A DNA stretch of 64,000 bases from Fistulifera solaris (taxonomy: Eukaryota > Bacillariophyta > Bacillariophyceae > Naviculales > Stauroneidaceae), in assembly GCA_030295235.1 (NCBI GenBank), contig AP026148.1, positions 558,001-622,000 of the forward strand, read 5' to 3'. This document shows positions 43,472-53,726 of this stretch, piece by piece (position 1 is the first letter of the stretch; each line of letters begins with the position of its first letter). The notes below the pieces were generated by a model. That model saw nothing but the letters and a program-made list of their open reading frames with translations. It searched no databases and was not told the origin of the DNA. The translations under genes were made by a program, and so were the position numbers.

Positions 43472-44395
43472 GGTCGTTTGATTCCTTTGTTTATTCTCCG
43501 TAATGCCCAACCTCGGTTATTGCTGCTGAAATGCTGGCGGTTCACAAGGCAGCTGCGCTGCGGTCATATTATGCAAGAAGATCGTCTCTTTCTACACAAT
43601 ACGTCATACAAATCAAAGACCGGTACTAAAGTGACCTTTGAATTTTGTCTATAATCTGACCATGCTGTCGTTGAAATCACCGAGGCGACGTGAAGCCGTT
43701 TTACACTACTGAAAAGACATGGACGGAGTTGATACGTAATACGGAGTACGTAGTAACAGTGAGAACTGACAGTTCGAAGTTCGAAGTGAGAACTCTCCCG
43801 AACAGCGCTATGTGTCACGAGGACTGAGTCATGAGGACTGAGTAAACTGGAAAGAAACTAGGGTTCTTTAAGATTTCGAGATCTAGCCAAGCTATAAAAA
43901 TACTGTCCGAGTCGCATCATCTATCATCTCACAAGAGACAACAAAGAAAAGCAAGCGTTGCATCTCCGAAAGTCTAGGAATATGTAGTATGTCTCCTCTC
44001 AAAAGCTTGATTGCTACTGCGTAAATTGCTATATCTCTGCCACTAAAGTTCAGCTTTTCATTCGATCGACTAGTCTGAGTTTTAGATGTCACTCATGACG
44101 GTCCTGAGTTATTACCACGCCCATTTGGGAAACGTGGTTGCCTTTTCCCAAAGCAGAGTTTGCCATAATGCACACGAGGAGCGCCCATAGTGTGGGACAA
44201 GTGAACTCACCAAATGGAATACGCTTTCATTTCTCTTCTATTCATGTTTGGTTCAAATTGATTCTACTCTATTTTATCTCTATTTGTATGGCGTCAAAGA
44301 AAGCCTAACGGCCTTTTCCACGTAGCCGTCTATCTTTTATCGATTCTTTCTTGCTGCAGGTATGCGTACTGTAATCTAGCTTCACAGATCTCTCT
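43472..44395. other. Intergenic, no gene seen
   Basis: A 924-bp spacer. It contains TACGGAGTA at 43740-43748, a CGAAGTTCGAAGT repeat near 43776, and a direct repeat of (C/T)ACGAGGACTGAGT / CATGAGGACTGAGT near 43816-43844. Short open frames show no conserved features. Confidence 0.4.
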
Positions 44396-44728
44396 TTACT
44401 CCTCTTTGAAAATCCAGTGAGACCTCAAGTCGGGGGCGCCGCTGTTGATCGATGGGCCAGCAATACGGCGAATGTCCATGTGATCCAATTCCCACGAGGG
44501 GATCGGACCAGCATAAGATCGGCCCTCAATGCGCCGGATGTTCATATGATCCAGTTCCCGAGACGGAAGAGGAACCGAGTACTTGTCTCGAATATCGGGG
44601 GTGCGTGATTGCATATTGTGCATAGTTCCCAAACTGCTCAAAGTCGCTGGACTAGCTCTGCTACGGCTCAGCGTCGTTCGTGTAGACGTGATGACTCCTT
44701 TTCCGACGCGGGTCATTGCTTTTCTCAT
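44396..44728 (-). CDS. Possible small protein with two internal 23-24-residue repeats
   Basis: 110-aa open frame. The first 40 residues are Arg/Ser/Thr-rich. It then contains PLPSRELDHMNIRRIEG and PIPSWELDHMDIRRIAG, two copies of one unit about 23 residues apart. The repeat also exists in the DNA, so the open frame could be a by-product of a small DNA duplication. No other support for expression or family. Confidence 0.3.
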   Translation of the reverse strand: MRKAMTRVGKGVITSTRTTLSRSRASPATLSSLGTMHNMQSRTPDIRDKYSVPLPSRELDHMNIRRIEGRSYAGPIPSWELDHMDIRRIAGPSINSGAPDLRSHWIFKEE

Positions 44729-45357
44729 TGTATATATAATAGTGTATTCTATTGTTGCTTTTGGTGTAAAATGAATTTTATGAAATTATAATGAAACATA
44801 ACATCATGATTACCAGGTACCATCGGTCTTTCTTTTGACACAACGTTGTCATGTCGGTTCATCATGGAACAACCGCGATTAAAGCACCGTACTCACATGC
44901 GGTACTCAAATGATGACGAAGATGTTCGCCAGTCGCCAACCACCAACCACCAACCATTCAAAACACGCGAGCAACATGAGCCTCATTTTTGAAGAAAAGC
45001 CTTTTTTGACGTCTTTGCAAATCGTGACGGACGACGGTCGGGTATCCATTCGTGACTTGTCAAAGGGAAATCAGTCACGAGAGGATACCTAACCATAAAG
45101 GGAGTATCGGTACCTGGTACAGGTACCCGGTACCGTACCAACTTGTACAGCTGTACTCTCTGTTCCAGGTATAAACCGAGCTAGTCCCTATAAATCTATT
45201 TGAAAGAATCTACACGGAGTAATGCAACATGAGAAAAGCCGTTTGAAGGTATACAATCTCATTTCTAAGGTCCAGGTCAACCAGGAAAAAAAGGTTGCCC
45301 ACCGTCTCCCCTTCAGCAGTTCATATATATAGCCAAAGTCTCGCGCCAGTACATGTT
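44729..45357. other. Intergenic, KpnI-like and TACCWGGTA-rich
   Basis: TACCAGGTA at 44811-44819 and TACCTGGTA at 45111-45119 followed by GGTACCCGGTACCGTACC to about 45138, an unusually palindromic stretch. No gene is supported. Confidence 0.4.
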
Positions 45358-46011
45358 CTATTTTGCCCAAACGGGCACACCCGCCAGTATCGATGCCAGA
45401 AAAATCCCTAAACACATGAACGAGATCGTGCCCACGACATTGGCGAGGATGACCGTGATGGTGACGGCCAACGGTTTCCCCACCTGCAACTTGTCCTGGA
45501 CGCGTTTTACAAAGGCATCAAATTTGGGACTGACACCAACTGCTACCGCCAATCGGAGAGGACGGACGATATTGTTAAAGACAAAGAATCCGGCATAGAC
45601 CGCTAAGAAACCTTTCCATTGCCCCGGAGCCAAAGGTGATTTTCCTGTCTGCACAACGAGAATGAAATCTAGCCGATCGGAATAAACGATAAATATTCAC
45701 CGAACGCACGCACGCACCTGTTTGGAAAAGATGAACCACGCCAAGGAAACAGAGACACAATAACTCATATTCGAGACCCATCCGTACGACAAAACCGCCG
45801 CCAATCCAAGCTTTCCGAGGCGTTCACGGAACGTCAAACCATCATCGACGGGCTTAAAGTAGGACTTAATGTTATTGACGAACTTCTTTTCGGCCATGAA
45901 TGTGGTAGTGGATGGTCGCAAGAATTTGGGTAATAATACTCGGTGAGGAGCGACGGGAACGAACGCGTGAGCGCCTTGCAGAAAGAACAGGAGGAGTAAT
46001 ATCACTCGCAT
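45358..46011 (-). CDS. DUF1279-like plastid membrane protein
   Basis: 194 aa from two exons (45718-46011 and 45358-45648; the 69-bp intron 45649-45717 reads GTGCGT to GCAG and joins SKQ to TGKSPLAPGQWK in phase). A signal peptide (MRVILLLLFFLQGAHA) is followed by FVPVAPHRV, matching the diatom A-F plastid motif, then a basic transit region. The mature part has LTFRERLGKLGLAAVLSYGW, a membrane helix, a GQWKGFLAVYAGFFVFNNIVRPLR motif typical of DUF1279/FAM210 proteins, and a C-terminal hydrophobic helix (FMCLGIFLASILAGVPVW). Predicted in a plastid membrane; molecular role unknown. Confidence 0.75.
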
Positions 46012-46365
46012 AGCTACAACTGAAAACAAAGGTAAATTGTCGGATGGGTCACAAATGATCAGGTAAGGCAGCACTAAGCATGATATTTGTCTTCCGTTAT
46101 TGCGATCGTCGGCTTATTATTATACTCCAGTAGCCGGAATACTGACGCTGTCGAAATACGTCGCACCATCCATAGAAACATAAAAAGTAGAGGACAACTG
46201 TTTTTGCTTTATAATGGCGATGAAAGCGGAAAGACAATAAAACGTGACTAATGTAGAAGCGTGACTGCACAGCACCTGAAGCCGCAAAAAAAAAAAAACA
46301 CAACAAATGCGAGACCTGAGCTCGACTAGACCTATATTGCAGATAAGCAACAATTTTCACATATT
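46012..46365. promoter_or_regulatory. Divergent promoter region of DUF1279-like and TEL2 genes
   Basis: Has a 12-base A run near 46288-46299. No gene is supported, though two minus-strand open frames with hydrophobic residues run through it. Confidence 0.4.
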
Positions 46366-48989
46366 ATGCAACAAGAAAAGAGACCCGGCAATACATTGGA
46401 TGGAGCGTTTCGATCATGCGGAGGATTATCAAACAGCCTGCAACCCTTTTATGAGGCAACATCTTCGGCCGCTCGTGTCGAAATATTGCAGGAACTTGCG
46501 ATCAAAATCCAGGATCTTCCGACGAATCAAGAAAGAGAGTACGTGTTATGCTCTCTTCTACGCGACACGCCGCCGTTGATCCCAGACACGCCGGAAGAAA
46601 CCGCCGCGTTAGACTGTCTGCAAGCGGGAGGACCCTCCGTCTCGATCACTGCCGCCCTTCGCATTCTGCAAGAAATCCCGCAGTCTCTCACCACTTTGGA
46701 ACTGTCGTTGACACTCTTGAAGCAAGTACTGAGCAGACGACCCACAAACAACACCTGGCTGTCTATGATAGGAAGTGATTTGCAGAACATTGAAAGGTGG
46801 GTGAATTTACTGGTCCGTGTACCGAATTTGGTAGCGAATGCCTGTCACGCGCTAAAAGTTCCCTTTCCGGCATGGACGGCACAAGGAAAGTATTTTCCAA
46901 AAATGGTCGACCATGCGATTCAATGGTGTCTACTGGCAGAGAAACGGCCAACACGTCCAGTCGGTCAAATGTATCTTCTCTCGCTAATCAAACATATGTT
47001 GCGACGAGGAGGCGAAGAAATCACCAAGGGATTGTATCATTCCTACGAACGGGGCAATTCGCTTCCTGAATTGTATATACTTGTTGTCAATACGTTGAAC
47101 GATTTATCACCGCGCGAGTTTGCCATTCTGAGCCGATCCATGATGCTACATATCCTTTCCATGTGCCCTCCGCCGCCAGAAGGCAGGTATGTGCATCCCT
47201 GGATGGATGAGACAGTGAGGAAAGTCGTCATGAAGTCAACGTTGCATGCCGATGCGTTGGTGGAACTGCTACTCTTTCCACCGTTCCCCATCACGACGTG
47301 GCGTACATTATCGCCAGCGTGCTCGCCAATAATACGGAATCGCACGAGGATGATGATTCGTCTTCGGTCGACACCAACGAGTCATCTTCCGAGGATACTT
47401 TATTACGCCGTCACTTGAGTGCTGTCGCCGATCGCTGGTCTCGTCCCAGTTATGTCTTGGAGACGCCCACTCGTCAACAAGCTCACGTGACAGCCTTTCT
47501 TCGATTCGGCATGAATTTACTTTGCGCACCCAAAGAAGACGCGGCGTCCGAGCTGGTGGCATCGGTATTGGAAGGAGTCACGTGTCGGTTGTCGAGTACG
47601 GATCCAGATATACGGAGGGATGGAATGCAAGTCGCCGTTCTTCTGGCAAAGCGGTTGGGAGAAACGTTGGAATTTGACGAATTGAAGGAGTCGGATAACT
47701 TGAGCGAATCGGCAACAAGCATTACAGAAGAGCAAAAACCATGCAATGTGGCAGAAAAGGTAGTCCAGAAATCTCGTCGTCGTTTTCTCAATGCCGATCC
47801 AGACGCGCTCTATATCAGCGACGGCGACGAAAGTACCCAAGCATCCGACGATAGTTGGGTGGATGAGGAAGAAGATTCACCATATGATTTAGAGGATGAC
47901 GAGGAAGATCTCGCGGACACGGCAAAACCCCACTTCCTGTCGGACTGTCTAGATCTCTTGCGAACTCCGGAAACGGACGATTATGCGTCCAGTCGTCACG
48001 AGACGGCTTTAGCGGAGTTGTCCCAGCTAGTGCGCTCGCGACCGATGGATCTTCCTGACATTGCTGCCACAATTGCATTCGAGCTTGTCCATATGGAAAA
48101 CAAATTCGACATTAAGGGTTTTGCTGACTTGGTATCGTCTTCATTACGGTCTCTTGCAGTGGAAGAGCCGCTTCTAGTGGGCGAAACCTTAGTTAAGGAA
48201 GTCTTTCAAGATATTAGTTTGTCGGATAGAATTTGTGCTTTGCGTGCACTGAGCGAGGCAGCATATGAAATGGCTGGGCTATTGGGTATGGAGCAACACA
48301 ACTTATCTCCAAAACAGATCTCGTAAGTTAACGAGGATACCTGCGATCATGTACTATTTTTTGAGATGTATCGCTAACAAATCAAACACCTGTCTCATCA
48401 AACGTATAAATGCAGTGACAAAAGCGCCTCAACAACCTCAAGAGATGTAGTGGATCCAACACTCCGCATAGTTGGTCTTCGCGAAGTCCGTACTCGTCGA
48501 TGGGGACACCGGAAAGCATCGTTGATTCGAAACTCGTTCACACAAGTTGCTCCGATCTGGTTCTACTCATTAGTGAGAACTTTTCTGGAACGAAAAGAAG
48601 ACGACCGACTTTGGAAAGGAAGCATTGGAGCGACTTTCCTTGCTACCATCTTTCAGACATTGGCCGCCTTTGTTGATTGCAGTCGGTACGGTCCATCGGT
48701 GTTGGCCAAAGATTTAATCCGATTGGTGTGGGGTTTCCATCAGGCTGATGTTGGAGAAGTTCGAACCGCTGTCCTGCTGGCCGTCACCGTATCGTTCACT
48801 CATTTGGGTACGGAGGATGCCTTGACGTTACTGCTGGATGCCAATATTCCCCAAAGTCTTTCGCGAATAGCGGCCAAGGATCCCGACGAAAAATGCCGTG
48901 AGCTCGCGGTTGGCTTGATGTCGAATATTACTCAAACCATCGATTCTATGAGTATTCGTCCTACTCTCACGGAAAATAATAAACTGTAA
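46366..48989 (+). CDS. TEL2: TEL2/TELO2-like PIKK chaperone subunit, intron and one-base break
   Basis: About 843 aa. TEL2 works with TTI1 and TTI2 to stabilise PI3K-like kinases (TOR, ATM, ATR) with HSP90. The alpha-helical arm covers the first part (ERWVNLLVRVPNLVANACHAL). The conserved TEL2 segment appears as DPDIRRDGMQVAVLLAKRLG, then an acidic linker and DSWVDEEEDSPYDLEDDEED, then PHFLSDCLDLLRTPE and AIAFELVHMENKFDIKGFAD. One T is missing near 47283 (LLLF joining STVPHHDVAYIIASVL). An intron at 48323-48415 (93 bp, GTAAGT to TGCAG) leads to TRRWGHRKASLI, a typical TEL2 C-terminal motif. The repaired length is divisible by three. The acidic linker is where CK2 acts in yeast and animals; that is knowledge of the family, not seen here. 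Confidence 0.8.
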
Positions 48990-49547
48990 ATGCTATAATC
49001 GGGTTAGTGACAAAGAAAGGTGGAGATTTTTGAATTGCGTTCGGCGTCATTCTTTCCAATAATCCGAAAGGTGTGTTTGACTGATTGTACGTAGTAGCGA
49101 CTACCTTTGAATTAGTACCCATGGAGAAACGAGATAGTTGTCATTTCTGAGCGCAATAAGTTTTCACCCGCAAAAAATGAACAGGTGCTTTCTAGAATGG
49201 AAGATACTCAGTACTCAGTCATAGAGAAAAATGATTGAATGTACATGACGCATCTCGTTTTCTATTACGTAATAGTACTGAAGACTGTGTCTTCGTAGAA
49301 TTCTCATTCTACGTTGGATCGAGGTGCAATTCCGATTAGTGGAAACCAAGCTCTCGCTCTTTCCGGTGAACTTGGAACTGCTTCTTCTCGATTTTTGGTT
49401 GGAGGAATGCAAACGACACAGCGGATAAAAGATCGAACACGCCATTCGTTTGACCATTCATTTGATAACTCAGCTAGGTCTTTACTCGTAGTTGTGCCAT
49501 TATTTATTGTTTACGAAAGCACGCAAGCCCTCTGCTAAATCATCGAC
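48990..49547. other. Intergenic, no gene seen
   Basis: AT-rich spacer between two plus-strand genes. It holds a GTAGAATTCTCATTCTAC near-palindrome at 49296-49313 that could form a hairpin after transcription of TEL2. No gene. Confidence 0.4.
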
Positions 49548-50159
49548 ATGACAGAAGCAATCTCACCCATGATGGTCCTTCCGAATACCTTCGAAGCCTG
49601 GGCCATGCAATCTTCGACTGCCGAAACAATCGACAAAGCCGCGGTTATATCGTGGTCCGATCTACCATGCCAAGGCGACTTTCTCATCGACTTTGACCAA
49701 CTGCACTTTTCTCCAATCGATCAAACGACCGCATCGATGGACCAAAAGCACGGTTCTCCTCCGCCATCCCCCCGATCCCTCTCCGAAGAACTCCTCTGCC
49801 ATTGCACTCTACCATCACACGCCCCCCATCTCAAAAAGAAAACCGTCCGCTTTGCAGAAATCGCACAGATCCGTACGTATGACGTCATTTTAGGAGATCA
49901 TCCCTCCTGTCACGGTGGAATGGCCTTGCAATTGGATTGGACCCACCAAGGCACCGAATTCGTCCATTTGGACGTGTACGACACGGCCAGTCGTCACCGG
50001 AATATGGCGCAATTGCATCTCACTTTCTTTCAACGCCGCGAACGTCTGCGACAATTGACGGGCATGTCCGGGTGTGAGTTGTTGCGGGCCGAATTCGATC
50101 TACTATCTCATCAAGAAATGTCTCCGGCGATTTTGCGACGAACGGCCAGCTTTTTGTAA
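49548..50159 (+). CDS. Unknown VRF-motif, GDHPSC protein
   Basis: Intact 203-aa protein. A Ser/Pro-rich N-terminus precedes LKKKTVRFAE (95-103), an RVxF-like element, then IRTYDVILGDHPSC (108-121), GMALQLDW (124-131) and a helical basic tail (FFQRRERLRQLTG). I know similar V-x-F...R-x-Y...G-D-H-P...L-x-W proteins as a widespread uncharacterised diatom group. The motif order resembles the RRVxF part of the HPAHW family but the rest differs. Function unknown; PP1 docking is speculative. The stop is 85 bp before the convergent NOSIP gene. Confidence 0.75.
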   Translation: MTEAISPMMVLPNTFEAWAMQSSTAETIDKAAVISWSDLPCQGDFLIDFDQLHFSPIDQTTASMDQKHGSPPPSPRSLSEELLCHCTLPSHAPHLKKKTVRFAEIAQIRTYDVILGDHPSCHGGMALQLDWTHQGTEFVHLDVYDTASRHRNMAQLHLTFFQRRERLRQLTGMSGCELLRAEFDLLSHQEMSPAILRRTASFL

Positions 50160-50244
50160 GATGCGGGGGCAACCATTGTATAGGAAGCGTTTTGTATAAA
50201 GCTTTTAATTTTCATTTTGCACTTCAATCTGTTTATCTCATGAG

Positions 50245-51048
50245 CTACGTTATAGTTGGACGATACTTTTTCACTTGCACGCCTTGACTCGACGATGCAA
50301 AACTCGATCCACTCTGCTGTAAAGGTCGCGTGAACTTGATCTTTTGGCTCGTGATCGGGCAAATCTGACTTTTTCGTATGAGTTGATCGTAAACACTGGT
50401 CAAAACCACTTTTCCTGGTTTCTTCTTGTCGACCCAATATGCCGTGGCCGGTTGATATTGGATGGTCTTGTCGGAGACTTCACATACAATATTTTTGTCA
50501 TCCCATTTCAACCCTACGGGCCAGATGTCTTTCCGACGCAACGGTTCTTGCGAATGGGGTGACAACGGTCGTTCGGGTGGTAACGGAATGACTGCTTCGA
50601 CGGTCTCGGGTTGGGCTTCCGCCAACCAGTAACTGGATTTCAAGACAGCCTGTTTCGCCGTTTCCTTCTCATCGACAACTTTTCGTTTCCGTATCACTTG
50701 TTGCGTTTCTTCAAATTGTTGTTGGATTTGTCTTTGTTTCTCGTCGTCCCCCTGCCGACTGGCTTGTTGACGTTCGTAAGCAGCCCGTTGCTCTTTCAAT
50801 TCTTGCGTTTGCGTCAACAAATATTCCACAATGGCATCCTGTGCATACAAATAACCCGACGGTGTACAACCTACTGCATCATCAGCATTCAATTTCGTCA
50901 AGGAAATGCCACAATCCCCCAACTGATATTGACTGTGACCCGCCAAGCGCTGGGCTGTCGTGCCGTATTCGCTTGAAGCAAACTTTTTGGTCCGTTCGTG
51001 TTGGGTCAGAGGGAAATTACCTCCTGGTTGTTTGCTTTTGCGGGCCAT
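50245..51048 (-). CDS. NOSIP-like U-box E3 ubiquitin ligase
   Basis: Intact 267 aa from the ATG at 51048 (MARKSKQPGGNFPLTQHER); the open frame upstream is untranslated leader. The N-terminal part matches NOSIP: SSEYGTTAQRLAG, then a partial U-box-like motif in which GYLYAQDAIVEYLL follows the usual DPV/TPDG position, a coiled coil rich in Gln/Arg/Glu at about 95-135, and a C-terminal U-box-like half with WPVGLKWDDKNIVCEVSDK, CPITSQKIKF. Family members are nuclear/cytoplasmic E3 ligases, also found in spliceosome-associated complexes. The expected first Cys pair of the N-terminal box is not obvious here. Confidence 0.8.
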   Translation of the reverse strand: MARKSKQPGGNFPLTQHERTKKFASSEYGTTAQRLAGHSQYQLGDCGISLTKLNADDAVGCTPSGYLYAQDAIVEYLLTQTQELKEQRAAYERQQASRQGDDEKQRQIQQQFEETQQVIRKRKVVDEKETAKQAVLKSSYWLAEAQPETVEAVIPLPPERPLSPHSQEPLRRKDIWPVGLKWDDKNIVCEVSDKTIQYQPATAYWVDKKKPGKVVLTSVYDQLIRKSQICPITSQKIKFTRPLQQSGSSFASSSQGVQVKKYRPTIT

Positions 51049-51566
51049 TGATCGTCGTCTTATAGTCAAGTTGCTGTTAATTAGGAGATTGAATGCAATG
51101 CAATGCAATGACAATACTGTTGTTCTTTCTTTTTTTCGTTTCGCAAGTCGCTGGATCGCCAAAAAACCACGGAAGATGACAAACGGTCTCGGTCGCTTTT
51201 GGACGAGCAATGGGAAACGCGGGGGGATCTTGTCTATAAGTGATAGAAACAGAAACAAGCTGCATAACAATTTTGACTTGTTATTGAAGCTGTCCAAGCG
51301 TGCTTGGAACGGTTCTACATGTACTCGAAGAGAACAGTTGCTCATGCAACCGCTTCCGATACATAAACCCCGTCGCTCGCGTGTACGTTCACGCAATTAC
51401 GAAAACTAAAGATATGTATACAACATACTACATTAATTTGTTTTAAAGCATCATTTAGACAACGTAATATTTACTAAACAAGTCTCGAATCACCGTTACG
51501 AGAAGCACAACACACACAACGACAAACAAGGAGTACGAAAGGCAACGACAAAGGAGCTCTTCTCTT
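51049..51566. other. Intergenic, end of dispersed B''
   Basis: The first 300 bases are the NOSIP leader and upstream region with a GAATGCAATGCAATGCAATG tract (51091-51110). From about 51500 the sequence resembles the 3' flank of B'. No gene. Confidence 0.4.
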
Positions 51567-52328
51567 TCACCGACTGGATGATTCAGAAGCACGATTCGGA
51601 AGGACATGATCATAGAAACGCTCGTACTGGAACAAGTACTTCTTGTAGGCTTCTACCGACGAGAAACCAGGTGGTACGGATGTTGGGTCGACGTCAATGC
51701 TGTCAACGATCTCGTCCGTAAAAGCACTCCAGTGAGCTGGATGAACGAGTTCCCCACAACGATTCCGAAAGTACGCGTCTTCTTCCAACACATTCTCAAT
51801 GCATTCATCCCCATACAGACTGCGCTCAAATTCAATCTCCTGACAGATGACATCGCTCTCGGCTTGCAAGGTCTCAAGGTCACGATATAACAAACGCTTT
51901 TGCTCGGCTGTGAACGAACAATGATGGGGAATCTCTTTAATCTTCGCAAGATCCGAAGCAAATCGAACACGACGAGGCGCAGGATGACTGGATGGAGCAA
52001 TCTTGAGCGAAGAGTGTAACGTCACCGAAGGAGTGCTCGTCTTTAATACTCCCTTTTGAGTCTTGTTCACCGTCAACAGCGGTTCTTCATGCGATATTGT
52101 AAGGGACAGAAGGAAAGAAGAGATCTTGTCATCATTGTCGACATCGAAATCACGTGGAAGCAACGATTCCGCGACACCCGCGTCGCAATCAGAGAGACAG
52201 GGAACATCGTGAACGTCTTCGGCTTGCAACGACCACAGAGGGCTTGTCAGTCGCTGTAGCGTGTCGAAAATCGTCTCCGAGGGACTCTTGGAGCATGAAA
52301 GGTGGTTTTGTTTGCTGTAAACTTGCAT
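51567..52328 (-). CDS. HPAHW family B protein, dispersed copy (B'')
   Basis: Intact 253 aa. N-terminal type is NHLSC with DTLQRLTSPLW as in B2; it has unique changes EDVHDVP, DNDDKISSF, ISHEEPLL, HPAPRRVRF, KRLLYRD, IENVLEED and VDSIDVD, and ends ASESSSR. The C-terminal half (KIKEIPHHCSF, ESDVI, AYFRNRC) is the B' type. More private substitutions than in the array copies suggest it escapes the homogenisation acting on them. Confidence 0.85.
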   Translation of the reverse strand: MQVYSKQNHLSCSKSPSETIFDTLQRLTSPLWSLQAEDVHDVPCLSDCDAGVAESLLPRDFDVDNDDKISSFLLSLTISHEEPLLTVNKTQKGVLKTSTPSVTLHSSLKIAPSSHPAPRRVRFASDLAKIKEIPHHCSFTAEQKRLLYRDLETLQAESDVICQEIEFERSLYGDECIENVLEEDAYFRNRCGELVHPAHWSAFTDEIVDSIDVDPTSVPPGFSSVEAYKKYLFQYERFYDHVLPNRASESSSR

Positions 52329-52916
52329 TTTGATTCAAAATAGATGAAACAATGAGGAATTTGGTAAAACGGGGTTGTTTTGTGCGCTAGAGTGAATACA
52401 GTAAAAGGCTTGCTGCGGACTGATCGACGGCTGACGGACCGACTAATTTTCTACGACTGCCCTGGTACAAAATCGTGTAAGTAGCTCTCACGTAGAGCTT
52501 GTAGACTAACGTTTACTCACGAAGAAACGAGAGCGAGGAGCGAGGACGGATTAAAGCTTTGAAGAGCCTGATTTCTTTTCGAAAGATCTCTAATAATTAC
52601 GAAGTGATTTGAAAGCACAACGCGCATTGTGTGAAAAGTCACCTTACGCTGCAAGCTTCAACAAAACACGACGATACAATACGATACGATACCATACGGT
52701 ACGATACACAACAACAAAGACGACGTTACCAAGAAAACTAAGGGGAGGCAGTTCATAGCTATAAAACTGAATACGGAGTATTTTTTTAAAGAATCATCTA
52801 CAATAATCACTACTTAACACTTGACATAGAACAAGAGCGGCTGAATCGTTTCAAATCGCCACTACGGGGAGCACAATACAGGGAAAACGAGACAAAATAC
52901 GCAGTCGAGAAAACGC
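52329..52916 (-). promoter_or_regulatory. B'' upstream / C'' downstream spacer
   Basis: Leader cassette at 52329-52387, the CGATACAATA-type simple repeat near 52672-52705 and TACGGAGTA at 52772-52780. It is closely similar to 3058-3641. No gene. Confidence 0.55.
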
Positions 52917-53726
52917 TTACGAATCAAGGGATCGAGGATGGAAGACTCTTTTCCGCATGGCGTTGTCAAAGTATTGCTCATACTTGGACAACTCATCACT
53001 TTGTTTGTACTCGTTCAGTGAGGAAAAGCCAACGACGGGAGTATCGAGGGGAAGACTTGGAAGAATTTCATTCACATACACAGGCCAGTGTGCTGGATGG
53101 ACCAACTCTCCAAGATGGTTGCGGAAGAAACACCCTTCTTCCAGCGCATCAGCGGCGCCGCAAAGACGTAAACGACGCTCAAACCTGATCTCCAGGCAAA
53201 TTTCATCCTTCTCTGCCTGCAACGTACGCTTGTTACGATACAACGAACGCTTTTCATCGGCCGTCAACGAATTATGATGGGGAATCTCCTTGACAGTGTA
53301 GAAACCGGGCACAAATTGTACACGGCGAGACACACGATGATTTTCAAGAAAAGACCTGCTTGAAGAGCCACGAGACGCAGTGACATTCAACGAAAGGAGC
53401 GCCTGAACAGTGCTTTGGGCCCATGCGGCGTTCTTGTTCTCGCAAATCCACGACTGCATCTCTTCACGCGATTCCGCAAACGAAAGAATGAAAGACACAT
53501 CGTCATCAGGAATCGATTCACAAGGAACGGAAGATTCCGCAACACCAGCTTCGCAATTGGAGAGGACGCGGAGATCATCATCATTGTCGTCTCGAAAGTC
53601 GACAGGTGATCGAAGAGAAGCGAACAACGACTGAACAGGGCTTTCCGTGCGCTGTCGCTTGCAATCATCTGTCGCCAAATCACTCTGGGAGCTTGAAAGA
53701 TAGTCTCGTTTGGTAGAAAGTCGCAT
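52917..53726 (-). CDS. HPAHW family C protein, dispersed copy (C'')
   Basis: Intact 269 aa and the longest C copy. It has an extra block around residues 53-64 (LRVLSNCEAGVAES) that corresponds to LSDCDAGVAES in B proteins and is missing from C1, C2 and C'. Other changes are SRSFLENHRVSRRVQF, LTADEKRSLYRNKRTLQ and HWPVYVNEI. It ends HPRSLDS like C1. The shared block indicates that C'' is closer to the common ancestor of B and C and that the other C copies lost about 27 bp. Confidence 0.85.
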   Translation of the reverse strand: MRLSTKRDYLSSSQSDLATDDCKRQRTESPVQSLFASLRSPVDFRDDNDDDLRVLSNCEAGVAESSVPCESIPDDDVSFILSFAESREEMQSWICENKNAAWAQSTVQALLSLNVTASRGSSSRSFLENHRVSRRVQFVPGFYTVKEIPHHNSLTADEKRSLYRNKRTLQAEKDEICLEIRFERRLRLCGAADALEEGCFFRNHLGELVHPAHWPVYVNEILPSLPLDTPVVGFSSLNEYKQSDELSKYEQYFDNAMRKRVFHPRSLDS

